In this document: positions 37,004-45,746 of the stretch, piece by piece
Layout: the number at the start of each line of letters is the position of its first letter
How positions within the stretch are numbered: the stretch's first letter is position 1
Source: Pseudomonas sp. B21-056
Lineage (GTDB): Bacteria > Pseudomonadota > Gammaproteobacteria > Pseudomonadales > Pseudomonadaceae
Reading direction: 5' to 3'
Length of the DNA stretch: 64,000 nucleotides
NCBI RefSeq assembly: GCF_026016325.1
Contig: NZ_CP087203.1
Span: forward strand, 1,860,001-1,924,000
Notes under the pieces: model-generated
Seen by the model: the letters and a program-made list of their open reading frames with translations, nothing else
What the model was told of the DNA's origin: nothing
The model's database searches: none
Program-made: the position numbers and the translations under genes

Positions 37004-37221
37004 GGCGATGTGTTCCCGAAGATGAACGATCCAGGCGGCGTATGAACGGCCGTACTGGTGATCCTGCGTCTGTGGCGAGCCTGACGCGGCATGGGCGTCA
37101 CAATCCGTTTGAATCCCCATGGCGCGACTGCCAGACTGGCGCTGACGAGGCGCAATCATACGTGCCGCCCGACCCGCGGAAAAGCGTCGGATCGGGCTTT
37201 TTCAATTGCCGAGGTGGGACG

Positions 37222-37617
37222 ATGGAAAAGTTGGAGAAAACCCTTGAGGAATGGCGCGCCATGCTCGACCCGGAACAGTACAACGTCTGTCGGTTGAAGG
37301 GCACCGAACGGCCATTCTCGGGTAAATACAACGGCACCAAGACCGACGGTGTATACCACTGCATCTGCTGCAACGAACCGCTGTTCGACTCGCAGACCAA
37401 ATTCGATTCCGGCTGTGGCTGGCCGAGTTTCTATGCGCCCATCGAGGGCAGCGCGGTGGTGGAAGTCCGGGACGTCAGCCATGGCATGATCCGCACCGAA
37501 GTGGTCTGCGCCAAATGCGATGCCCACCTGGGTCACGTATTCCCCGACGGCCCGCCGCCCACGGGCTTGCGTTATTGCATCAATTCGGTGTGCCTGGATC
37601 TCGTGCCACGCGAGTAG
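37222..37617 (+). CDS. msrB: Peptide methionine-R-sulfoxide reductase MsrB
   Basis: The 131-residue protein has the two zinc CxxC pairs (CICC and CAKC), the [11 protein letters not shown] block, the [21 protein letters not shown] block with the catalytic Cys, and SVCLDL. It repairs R-methionine sulfoxide in proteins using thioredoxin. GAGGTGG lies before the ATG. It precedes the peroxide-defence pair gpx-ospR, from which a REP doublet separates it. Confidence 0.96.
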   Translation: MEKLEKTLEEWRAMLDPEQYNVCRLKGTERPFSGKYNGTKTDGVYHCICCNEPLFDSQTKFDSGCGWPSFYAPIEGSAVVEVRDVSHGMIRTEVVCAKCDAHLGHVFPDGPPPTGLRYCINSVCLDLVPRE

Positions 37618-37621
37618 ATCT

Positions 37622-37743
37622 GTGGCGAGGGGATTTATCCCCGCTGGGCTGCGCAGCAGCCCCAATAGGCGTCCCCTGAAGGGACAGATGCATCCCTTCT
37701 TGGGGTCGCTGCGCAACCCAGCGGGGATAAATCCCCTCGCCAC
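37622..37743. repeat. REP doublet, family B
   Basis: Arms GTGGCGAGGGGATTTATCCC and GGGATAAATCCCCTCGCCAC enclose inner palindromes with GCTGCGCAGC. It lies four bases past the msrB stop. Confidence 0.92.
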
Positions 37744-37782
37744 AGGTTTGTGTCAGGACCTATGGAGGTGTCTGGATAATTA

Positions 37783-37796
37783 AATTGCACACAATT
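37783..37796 (+). promoter_or_regulatory. Candidate OspR operator AATTG-N4-CAATT
   Basis: The perfect inverted repeat AATTGCACACAATT lies 50 bases before the gpx ATG and is followed by a further AATTG half-site. MarR/OhrR-type regulators bind AATTG-type palindromes, and the regulator OspR is the second gene of this operon, so autoregulation is likely. Confidence 0.6.
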
Positions 37797-37845
37797 GAAT
37801 TGCTCGCTATCTTGCACGTCAGTCCCATTTCTTTGGAGCCTTGCC

Positions 37846-38331
37846 ATGAGCGACAACCTGCTGAGCATTCCCTGCACCACCATCAAAGGTGAGCAAAAGA
37901 CCCTGGCCGATTTCGCCGGCAAGGCCGTGCTGGTGGTCAACACCGCCAGTCAGTGCGGCTTCACCCCGCAGTACAAGGGCCTCGAGCAGTTGTGGCAGAC
38001 CTACAAGGACCAGGGCCTGGTGGTGTTGGGCTTCCCCTGCAATCAGTTCGGCAAGCAGGAGCCCGGCAACGAAGGGGCGATTTCCGAGTTCTGCGAGCTG
38101 AACTTCGGCGTGAGTTTTCCGCTGTTCAAGAAAATCGACGTCAACGGTGCCAACGCCCATCCGCTGTTTGTCCAGCTCAAGCAGCGGGCGCCCGGCGTGC
38201 TGGGGTCCAAGGGCATCAAGTGGAATTTCACCAAGTTCCTGGTCGGCAAGGACGGTCAGGTGGTCAAGCGTTTCGCCCCGACCACCAAACCCCAGGACCT
38301 GACCCATGAGATCGAAGCCCTGCTCAAATGA
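37846..38331 (+). CDS. Glutathione peroxidase family protein
   Basis: The 161-residue protein shows the GPx blocks VVNTASQCGFTPQY (peroxidatic Cys, in place of selenocysteine), LGFPCNQFGKQEPG with the Gln and second Cys, and KWNFTKFLVG with the Trp. Bacterial homologues usually take electrons from thioredoxin. The MSDNLLSIPC start is chosen on family similarity. Its stop overlaps the ospR start by four bases, so both are translated together. Confidence 0.94.
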   Translation: MSDNLLSIPCTTIKGEQKTLADFAGKAVLVVNTASQCGFTPQYKGLEQLWQTYKDQGLVVLGFPCNQFGKQEPGNEGAISEFCELNFGVSFPLFKKIDVNGANAHPLFVQLKQRAPGVLGSKGIKWNFTKFLVGKDGQVVKRFAPTTKPQDLTHEIEALLK

Positions 38332-38789
38332 ATGACCTGCCCGCCGATTCGCTGAAGCTCGACAGCCAGTTGTGCTTCAAGCTGTACGCCGCTTCGCGGG
38401 CGGTGATCCGGGGCTACAAGCCGATGCTCGACCAGCTCGGCCTGACCTACCCGCAGTACCTGGTGATGCTGGTGTTGTGGGAGTGGCAGGACACCGCGCC
38501 GGAACAACCCACGGTCAAGGCCCTGGGCGAACGGTTGCTGCTGGATTCCGGCACGTTGACGCCGCTGCTCAAGCGCCTGGAACAACTGGAGCTGGTCCAG
38601 CGCCAGCGTTCGGTCCGGGATGAGCGGGAGGTGCACCTGAGCCTGTCGCCGGCGGGTCGGGCGTTGCGTGAGCAGGTCGGTCCGCTCAAGGCCCGCCTGC
38701 TGTGCGACAGCGGGATTGACCTCGACCGCCTGGGGGATCTGCGTAACGGTCTTGATCACCTGCTGGGGCAGATCAAAGCGCTGATGTAG
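38328..38789 (+). CDS. ospR: OspR, MarR-family oxidative-stress regulator
   Basis: The 153-residue regulator is an OhrR paralogue with the reactive cysteine in LDSQLCFKLYA (Cys16), LGLTYPQYLVMLVLWEW and LLLDSGTLTPLLKRLEQL. In P. aeruginosa OspR sits in an operon with a glutathione peroxidase, as here, and controls it in response to oxidation. The tail overlaps the convergent hybrid kinase gene by 17 bases. Confidence 0.92.
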   Translation: MNDLPADSLKLDSQLCFKLYAASRAVIRGYKPMLDQLGLTYPQYLVMLVLWEWQDTAPEQPTVKALGERLLLDSGTLTPLLKRLEQLELVQRQRSVRDEREVHLSLSPAGRALREQVGPLKARLLCDSGIDLDRLGDLRNGLDHLLGQIKALM

Positions 38790-41109
38790 TCGGCACCCAC
38801 TGATCCAGCATCGCCGCCAGTTCTTCGCGGCGGAATGGCTTGGACAGGTAGTCCGTCATGCCGGCGCCCCGACAGCGTTCCCGCTCCTCGGGCATGGCGT
38901 TGGCTGTCAGCGCGACAATCGGCAGGTCCGACCAGCGACCGCTGCGACGAATCTGCCGGCTGGCTTCGTAGCCGTCCATCACCGGCATGTTGCAGTCCAT
39001 CAGCACCAGGTCGAAAGTCCGCCGCTCCAGTTGATCCAGGGCCTCTGCGCCATGGGCGGCAACAGTCACTTCGCAGCCGAGCTTGACCAGCATGCCCTTG
39101 GCGACCAATTGGTTGACCGGGTTGTCCTCCACCAGCAGCACCCGCGCGCGCCTGGACGGCGGCAGGGCTTCGATCTGCGTGTCATTGATGGTGGTCGTCT
39201 CGCTTTGCAGGGCGCGACGCAGGATCTGATACAACGCATGACGCGCCAATGGCCGGGCCTGTTGCAGCAGCGGGGCCAGGGCGGCGGCTTGTTCGCTGGG
39301 CATGAAGCTGCCGTAGGCGGTCACGAGCAGGATCGGTGCGTTGAAGGTGGGTCGCAGGTTGAACAGGCATTCAGGGCAGTCGGTAATCAGGACATCAGGG
39401 GTGAGCCCCAGCAACCTGTCATCCACCGAACGTCTCAGGTAGTCCAGCCCCCAATGGGGCAACATCATGTCGAGCAGCTCGGCCAGCCCGCTATTGCTGG
39501 CGGTGATGGCGACGATATTGCCGCGCAGGGGCTCGACCGTTGCCGCGGGGGTATGGCAGGGCAGGGGCAGGTCGGCGCAGAACTGGCTGCCGAAACCGGC
39601 TTCGGAACTGATCGTCAACCGGCCCTGCATGGCTTCGCAGAGGTTATTGGTCAGTGCCAGGCCCAGTCCGGTGCCACCGAACTGACGGGTAATGCCGGCG
39701 CCAGCCTGGGTGAACGGCTGGAAGATTCTCGCCTGGGCGTCCTGGGGAATGCCGATGCCGGTATCGCAGACCTCGATCCGCACTCCGCCTTCATAGGCGC
39801 TCAACCGCACATCGACCCGGCCGAAGCGAGTGAACTTGAGGGCATTGGACAGCAGGTTGCTGACGATCTGGCGCACCCGGGTCGGGTCGCCGAGCACTTG
39901 CGCCGGAAACTGCGGATCAATCAGGCAGGCCAATTCGACGCTAGGGGCGGCGTTCTGTGACAGCAGGTTGGCCGTGTCTTCGATCAGGGATCCGAGATCG
40001 AACGGGATGCGTTCGAGTTCCAGTTGGCCGGCGTCGAATTTCGACAGGTCGAGAATGTCGTTGAGCAGCTCGACCAACACTTTGCCGGAGTCATGGGCGA
40101 TCGATAGTTGTTGCTGCTGTTCGGCGGTCAGGGGGCCGTCCAGGGACAGGGCGATCATGCCCAGCAAGCCGTTCAGCGGTGTGCGGATTTCGTGGCTCAT
40201 GCTGGCCAGGAACGCGGAGCGCGCTTCGGCCATGTCCAGGGCGGTGCGCCTGGCCACTTCCAGTTCCTCGTTGGACTGGCTGAGGCGAGTATTGATGGCC
40301 TTGAGTTCGGCGGTGCGTGCCGAAACGATGTTTTCCAGTTGCGCCAGGTATTCGGTGAGGCGATTTTCCGCCATGCGCCGTTGCTGGATTTCGGTGGAGA
40401 CATTTTCGAACTGCTGGTTGGCGACCGACACCAGTACGCCGATTTCGTCGTACTGGTGGCCGGTGGGGCATTCCAGGCTGCTCTGTTCGTTGCTGCCCGG
40501 GTCGCGGCTGCTCAGTTCGCGGATGACCCGTACCAGGGGTTTGGTCAGCATCACGTAGAACAGTGCCAGCAACAGGCCGGTCAGGATCAGGCTGCGGGCG
40601 AACCCGTTGAGCAAGGTGATCTCGGCCCGGCGCAGAAAGCGACTGCCGAACGCATAAGTGTCGACGTCCAGTCGCAGCACGCCCAGGGATTCGTTGGGCA
40701 GATGGTCCAGGTAGAGCCGGTCTTCGAACCGGCGCTGGGCGCCGAACAGAAAATCGCTGATGAAACGGTAACTGTTCTGCAGCTCGGGTCGTTTGACATT
40801 GGCCAGCACGGTATTGTTGTTGTCGATCAGCTCGGCGCCGATGATGGCAGGCGAGCGCAACAGGCCCAGGGCCAGTTCCTGGGCCAGTTCGGCGTCGATG
40901 TTGTAGGCAATGCGCGAGGCCGGGTTGTGGCTGATTTCCAGCAGCGACAGGATCTCGCGGTTGATCGACGCGTCTTCGCTGGCATAATCGATGCCTATCT
41001 GCACCAGGCTCAGTAAGGTGCCCAGCACGAAACCCACCAGGACGGTCAGTCGAGCCTGCTTGTATGACAGCCGTTGGGTGAATCTGATGTCCATGGAATG
41101 GTGAACCAC
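38773..41109 (-). CDS. sagS: SagS-type hybrid sensor histidine kinase/response regulator
   Basis: The 778-residue protein has two membrane segments (about residues 22-42 and 175-198) around a periplasmic HmsP-like sensor, then a HAMP-like linker and coiled coil. A histidine kinase core follows (His in FLASMSHEIRTPLNGL, ATP site with DTGIGIP and GGTGLGLAL), then a degenerate receiver-like segment and a C-terminal receiver with phospho-Asp in DLVLMDCNMPVMDG. SagS controls attachment and biofilm drug tolerance. Its place beside ospR matches P. aeruginosa. The GTG at 41109 has GAAGGG eight bases upstream; the ATG at 41094 is the alternative. Confidence 0.92.
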   Translation of the reverse strand: MVHHSMDIRFTQRLSYKQARLTVLVGFVLGTLLSLVQIGIDYASEDASINREILSLLEISHNPASRIAYNIDAELAQELALGLLRSPAIIGAELIDNNNTVLANVKRPELQNSYRFISDFLFGAQRRFEDRLYLDHLPNESLGVLRLDVDTYAFGSRFLRRAEITLLNGFARSLILTGLLLALFYVMLTKPLVRVIRELSSRDPGSNEQSSLECPTGHQYDEIGVLVSVANQQFENVSTEIQQRRMAENRLTEYLAQLENIVSARTAELKAINTRLSQSNEELEVARRTALDMAEARSAFLASMSHEIRTPLNGLLGMIALSLDGPLTAEQQQQLSIAHDSGKVLVELLNDILDLSKFDAGQLELERIPFDLGSLIEDTANLLSQNAAPSVELACLIDPQFPAQVLGDPTRVRQIVSNLLSNALKFTRFGRVDVRLSAYEGGVRIEVCDTGIGIPQDAQARIFQPFTQAGAGITRQFGGTGLGLALTNNLCEAMQGRLTISSEAGFGSQFCADLPLPCHTPAATVEPLRGNIVAITASNSGLAELLDMMLPHWGLDYLRRSVDDRLLGLTPDVLITDCPECLFNLRPTFNAPILLVTAYGSFMPSEQAAALAPLLQQARPLARHALYQILRRALQSETTTINDTQIEALPPSRRARVLLVEDNPVNQLVAKGMLVKLGCEVTVAAHGAEALDQLERRTFDLVLMDCNMPVMDGYEASRQIRRSGRWSDLPIVALTANAMPEERERCRGAGMTDYLSKPFRREELAAMLDQWVPTTSAL

Positions 41110-41257
41110 TTACGTTTCCCTTCGCCGGTCAAGCATAGCTGATCATCTCTGGATACCGGTGCGACCGGTGTGTGCTGGATGGGATGAACCCGTCCTTGAG
41201 AACGGCGTATCGGCGCAGCAGCGCCATCATTACTGTGAATTTGTCCGAGGAGAAGAC

Positions 41258-42148
41258 GTGGACGCCCGATTGAATGCTTTTCTTGAGCGCGCCGATGCCG
41301 TGCTGGCTCGCATCGAGCCCTTGTTGCCCGCTCCCCGGCCCGCCATCGACTGGACCGTGACCCTGGCTGCCCGCTGGCAGCGCGACGGCCGCAGCGGCTA
41401 CCTGCTGCCGTTGCAGGTCAGCCTCGACATGCGCCTGTCGGACCTGATCGGCGTTGATCGCCAGGTCGAACAACTGGGTCGCAACACCCGGCAGTTCATC
41501 GACGGCATGCCCGCCAACCATGCGTTGCTCTGGGGCTCGCGGGGCACAGGCAAATCGTCCCTGGTGCGCGCCTTGCTGGCCGAGCATGCCGGAGATGGCC
41601 TGCGGTTGATCGAGATCGAGCGCGATCACCTCGCCGACCTGCCCCGGGTGGTCGAGCAGATCGCCAGGCTGCCCCAGCGCTTCGTGTTGTTCTGCGATGA
41701 CTTGTCGTTCGAATCCGGCGAAGGCGATTACCGCGTGCTTAAAAGCGTGCTGGACGGTTCCCTCGAACAGGCGCCGGACAATGTGTTGTTGTACGCCACC
41801 TCCAACCGCCGTCACCTGGTGCCGGAAAAGGAAAGCGACAACGAGAACTGGAAACGGGTCGACGGCGAGCTTCACCCCAGCGAAGCCGTGGAAGACAAGA
41901 TCGCGTTGTCCGACCGTTTCGGGTTGTGGCTGTCGTTCTATCCGTTTACCCAGGAGCATTTCCTCGACGTGGTGGAACACTGGATCGGTGAGCTGGCGGC
42001 GAAGGCCGGGCTCGCCTGGCAGCGTGACGAAGCGCTGGACGTGCTGGCGGTACGCTGGGCCACCGGGCGCGGCAACCGCAACGGCCGTTGTGCCTATCAG
42101 TTTGCCCGTTATTGGGTGGGCCTGAAACTCCTGGAGCACAAGGCATGA
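41258..42148 (+). CDS. DUF815 AAA-type ATPase
   Basis: The protein of about 296 residues has a Walker A motif GSRGTGKSS near residue 90, a Walker B-like FVLFCDDLSFE, and the family segments YATSNRRHLVPE and GLWLSFYPFTQEHFL. DUF815 proteins are single AAA ATPases of unknown role. I place the start at a GTG at 41258, preceded by GAGGAG; the frame is open further upstream without a site. Its stop overlaps the next gene by four bases. Confidence 0.85.
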   Translation: MDARLNAFLERADAVLARIEPLLPAPRPAIDWTVTLAARWQRDGRSGYLLPLQVSLDMRLSDLIGVDRQVEQLGRNTRQFIDGMPANHALLWGSRGTGKSSLVRALLAEHAGDGLRLIEIERDHLADLPRVVEQIARLPQRFVLFCDDLSFESGEGDYRVLKSVLDGSLEQAPDNVLLYATSNRRHLVPEKESDNENWKRVDGELHPSEAVEDKIALSDRFGLWLSFYPFTQEHFLDVVEHWIGELAAKAGLAWQRDEALDVLAVRWATGRGNRNGRCAYQFARYWVGLKLLEHKA

Positions 42149-42627
42149 TCGATTTGAAGAGCACGGGCAAGGGCCTCGACGGCTACGGCTTGCTATCGGC
42201 ACAGCTGGAGTCCCTGTTGGCGGATGAACGCGATTTCATTGCCAACGCTGCGCAGTTCTCGGCGTTCCTGTTCAGTCAGTTGGACGACCTGAACTGGGCC
42301 GGCTTCTACCTCAATCGCAACGAAGAACTGGTGCTGGGCCCGTTCCAGGGTCAGATCGCCTGTGTGCGGATTCCTTTCGGGCGTGGTGTCTGCGGTACGG
42401 CGGCGGCCACCGGCCAGACCCAGCGTGTCGAGGACGTCCATGCTTTCCCCGGCCACATTGCCTGCGACAGCGCGTCGAACAGCGAGCTGGTAGTGCCGCT
42501 GGTCAAGGACGGGTGCCTGATCGGCGTGCTTGATCTCGACAGCCCGAAACTGGCGCGCTTCAGCGAACATGACCAGGCAGGCATCGAGCAACTGGCGCAG
42601 ATTTTCCTGCGCCTGACCGATTGCTGA
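42145..42627 (+). CDS. GAF-domain free methionine-R-sulfoxide reductase (MsrC/fRMsr type)
   Basis: The 160-residue GAF protein carries the fRMsr pattern: LNWAGFYL, GPFQGQIACVRIPFGRGVCGTA with two cysteines, and FPGHIACDSASNSELVVPL with the catalytic Cys. These enzymes reduce free R-methionine sulfoxide using thioredoxin. Translation is coupled to the ATPase gene (ATGA). The convergent HD-GYP gene ends 26 bases later. Confidence 0.92.
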   Translation: MIDLKSTGKGLDGYGLLSAQLESLLADERDFIANAAQFSAFLFSQLDDLNWAGFYLNRNEELVLGPFQGQIACVRIPFGRGVCGTAAATGQTQRVEDVHAFPGHIACDSASNSELVVPLVKDGCLIGVLDLDSPKLARFSEHDQAGIEQLAQIFLRLTDC

Positions 42628-42653
42628 AACAGGAGCTGCTGCCAGAACAGGGC

Positions 42654-45602
42654 TCATGACTTGAGTCCCGCCTGGGCCAACAGGCTGTCCGTGTCGACGT
42701 CATCGATCTGGCGCGGATCGAGAAACTGGTTGGCGTAGCTCAGGTAGATCTGTTCATCGATGAACAGCCCGAACAGCTCTGGGTCGATGTGGGCCTCGCG
42801 GCACATGGTGGCCATGATGCCCAGGGCTTCGCTCAATTTCTTGGCTTTCTTGTAGGGACGGTCGGCCGCGGTCAGTGCTTCGAAAATGTCCGCAATCGCC
42901 ATCATGCGCGCCGGCAGGCTCATCTGCTCGCGCTTGAGCCGCTTGGGGTAGCCGGTGCCGTCCATTTTCTCATGATGACCGCCGGCGATTTCCGCCACAT
43001 TGTCCAGATGGCTGGGGAAGGGCAACTGGCTGAGCATCAGGATCGTCTGCACCATGTGGTGATTGATCACGTAACGCTCCTCACGGGTCAGCGTGCCCCG
43101 CGCGATGCCGAGGTTGTAGAGTTCGCCGCGGTTGTATTTCCATTGCGGGACATCCAGTTGGAAGCCCCACGGGTTGTCTGTCGGGATCAATTCGCCAGCG
43201 TGGCGCTCGAACAGGTGCTCGGGCTTGTCGGCCAGCAACGGTTCGGTGACCGGAAGCGTTGGCCTGGGCGTGCGCGCCTGGCGCTGGTTTTCCTCCCAGG
43301 AAACCCCCAGGCGATCATCGAGGGTGCGGGTCCACGGACGTTGGGCGATGCGTCGCAGGCGTTGCAGATCGGTGTCGGCCATGGCTTCGGAGCCCAGGTT
43401 GCAGCGGGCGACAAAGGCAAAGTCATCGTCCAGGCCAGCCAGTGTGGTATCGCGTAACTGCGCCAGGGCGGACGGCTCGCCGCCCATCGCCATGGCCTGC
43501 CAGTAATCGACCCAGGCGTCGCGCTTCAGCACCTCGAAACGGGTGCGGATTTCATGGAGGCGGTCGTTCAGGGTTTCCAGCTTGGTGGCTTTGTCCACCA
43601 CGTACTCGGGGGTGGTGACTTTTCCGCAATCATGCAACCAGGCGGCGATGTGCAGCGCCTCCCACTCATCTTCGGTCGGTTGGTAGGTCTTGAACGCGGG
43701 TGCCTGGCTGGTGGCGGCGGCTTGGGCGAGCATCAGTGTCAGGGCCGGCACCCGCTGGCAATGCCCGCCGGTATAAGGGCTCTTGGCATCGATTGCACCG
43801 GCCAGCAATTGAATGAACGAGTCCAGCAATTGCTTTTGCCTGGCTTGCAGGCGCTGGCTTTCGATGCTCATGGTGGCGGCACCGGACACGGCTTGCAGGA
43901 ACGCGATACGGTCCGGTTGCAGTTTTTCCAGGTCGGCTTCGGTGCCGCTGTCGGTGATCAATAGCACCAGGATGCCCACGGTTTCCCGGTGACGGTTACG
44001 CAGGTGGATGCCGATCAGGTGGACGCGTGGGGAGTCCAATGCCCGCAGGACGCCTTGCAGGTCACCCGCCTGTTCGAAACCCAGGGAGGTGACGAGGTTA
44101 TCCGAGGCAGCCAGTTGCTGGAGCCACGGGGGGTTGTCGTTGCCGGTCAGCCCATGGCCTCGCAACATGAAGGTGCTCAGGTCCTGCGGGGTCTGCTCGA
44201 TCACCAACCCATAGGGTTTGATCTGATCGCTGTCGTTCTCGCGCAGGTAGATCAGGCCGGCCTGGGCCTGGCCGATTTTCACGGTCTCGAACAGGACCCG
44301 TTGCAGCAATGGCGCGAAGCGGGTTTCGGCACGCAGGCTGGCGGTGATTTCGAAGAAGCTTGCCAGGGTCTCTTTCATTCGGGCCATCGACAGGCTCAGT
44401 TGATCGACCTCCAGCACCAGCGAACGGCGGGATACCGGGTAATGGAAGTCGAAGCTGCGAATGGCATCGGCTTCTTGCACCAGCGCGTCCAGAGGCTTGA
44501 CCAGGATCCGGGAGGTCAGCCAACCCAGGGGCACGCACAGCAGCAGAGTGGCGAGGGTAATCAGCGCGCCTTGCCAGCGCATGCGATAGGCGTCGGCCAG
44601 CAGTTCATCTTCCGGGACCAGCAGCGCCAGTTCCAGGCCCTGGGGACCGCCTTCCTGCATGTGGCTGCGGGAAACGATCCATCGACGTCCAGCGGCCTCC
44701 AGGCGTGAGGCCTCAGCGCTCCCGTCCAGCGCGGCGGCGATGGCCGGATTGAGGTCGCGGGCCTTGATCAGGCGTGCCGAGCGGGTATCGGTGAGCAGCC
44801 GGTTGCTGTCGGGGTAGCCCACCGCATTGCCTTGGGGGTCGAGCAGCACGATCTCGGTGCCGGGGGTGACCTTGTGCTTGGCGAGGGTCTGGGACAGGGC
44901 CGCGAGGGTCAGGTCGGCACCGATGACCGCCTGGTCGCCGCTTCGCCGGGCGAGGGTGGTGCCGATGTCGTGGGTGGAGAAGAACACGTAGGGCTCGGTG
45001 GTGATCTGGTCGGCCGTCTCCAGCGCACTGCGAAACCAGCTTCGGCTGCGGGGATCGAAGCCGTCGTCGGGGTTGTCCTGGCGGCTGATGAGCACCAGCG
45101 ACTGGTCGTAGAACAAGGACTGGGAGCGCACCGGACCTTCAGGGGTTGCGCGCTCCACGGCCCACACCTGATAAAACGCGTTGGCGGGCGCTTTCAGGGC
45201 GGTCTTCAGTGCCTCGGTGCGCAGCGGCCGGACCATCAGGAAATCTCCCTGGCTGTCACCCAGGTACAACGACGCCAGGTCAGGGTTGTCTCGCAGCGCC
45301 TGGCTGAAGGGTCCGAGCAAGGCCAGGCGTTCACCCAGGTTGGCAGCCTGTGTCGCCGGATAGTCGGCCAGCAGGCTCAACACATGGCGGATCGGTTCGT
45401 AGGTGTCGTACAGGTCCAGGCGCACATCCTGTTCGATCCGGTTGAACAGTTTTTCACTACTGGAGAGGATGATCTGCGTCGTCTGTCGGTAGTTGAAGAC
45501 ACCCAGCACCACTCCGGTCAGCAGCAGAAGCAGAGTAAACATCACGCTGATGTGGACGTGCAGGGGAAACCGGCGTTGTTCCGGACGCGGTGCGCTGGGC
45601 AT
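42654..45602 (-). CDS. HD-GYP protein with Cache-like sensor, HAMP and GAF modules
   Basis: The 982-residue protein has a membrane segment near residues 18-38, a large periplasmic sensor of double-Cache type (about 40-350), a second membrane segment, HAMP (about 375-430), a GAF-like region (about 445-590) and an HD-GYP domain. The HD pair is in WLHDCGK, but about 140 residues precede the HHE/GYP part (GGHHEKMDGTGYPKRL), longer than in standard HD-GYP proteins. It should hydrolyse cyclic di-GMP. The ATG at 45602 has GGAG about eight bases upstream; the GTG at 45611 does not. Confidence 0.88.
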   Translation of the reverse strand: MPSAPRPEQRRFPLHVHISVMFTLLLLLTGVVLGVFNYRQTTQIILSSSEKLFNRIEQDVRLDLYDTYEPIRHVLSLLADYPATQAANLGERLALLGPFSQALRDNPDLASLYLGDSQGDFLMVRPLRTEALKTALKAPANAFYQVWAVERATPEGPVRSQSLFYDQSLVLISRQDNPDDGFDPRSRSWFRSALETADQITTEPYVFFSTHDIGTTLARRSGDQAVIGADLTLAALSQTLAKHKVTPGTEIVLLDPQGNAVGYPDSNRLLTDTRSARLIKARDLNPAIAAALDGSAEASRLEAAGRRWIVSRSHMQEGGPQGLELALLVPEDELLADAYRMRWQGALITLATLLLCVPLGWLTSRILVKPLDALVQEADAIRSFDFHYPVSRRSLVLEVDQLSLSMARMKETLASFFEITASLRAETRFAPLLQRVLFETVKIGQAQAGLIYLRENDSDQIKPYGLVIEQTPQDLSTFMLRGHGLTGNDNPPWLQQLAASDNLVTSLGFEQAGDLQGVLRALDSPRVHLIGIHLRNRHRETVGILVLLITDSGTEADLEKLQPDRIAFLQAVSGAATMSIESQRLQARQKQLLDSFIQLLAGAIDAKSPYTGGHCQRVPALTLMLAQAAATSQAPAFKTYQPTEDEWEALHIAAWLHDCGKVTTPEYVVDKATKLETLNDRLHEIRTRFEVLKRDAWVDYWQAMAMGGEPSALAQLRDTTLAGLDDDFAFVARCNLGSEAMADTDLQRLRRIAQRPWTRTLDDRLGVSWEENQRQARTPRPTLPVTEPLLADKPEHLFERHAGELIPTDNPWGFQLDVPQWKYNRGELYNLGIARGTLTREERYVINHHMVQTILMLSQLPFPSHLDNVAEIAGGHHEKMDGTGYPKRLKREQMSLPARMMAIADIFEALTAADRPYKKAKKLSEALGIMATMCREAHIDPELFGLFIDEQIYLSYANQFLDPRQIDDVDTDSLLAQAGLKS

Positions 45603-45746
45603 TGCAGTCACTCCAGGGGTCAGGCGTTCTCAATGGTTGTTGCACCGCGTTGTGCATTGAAGCGGGCCAGGCAAGGCGCGAAGGGGAACACCATTGAGAA
45701 CGCCCCTGGTACGCACTGCCAAGCGCACAGCATAGTAAACACCGGT

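Noticed and set aside
35741..37045. Plus-strand frame of 434 codons opposite alaA
   Set aside because: Shadow of a clear PLP aminotransferase with all motifs intact; no ribosome site.
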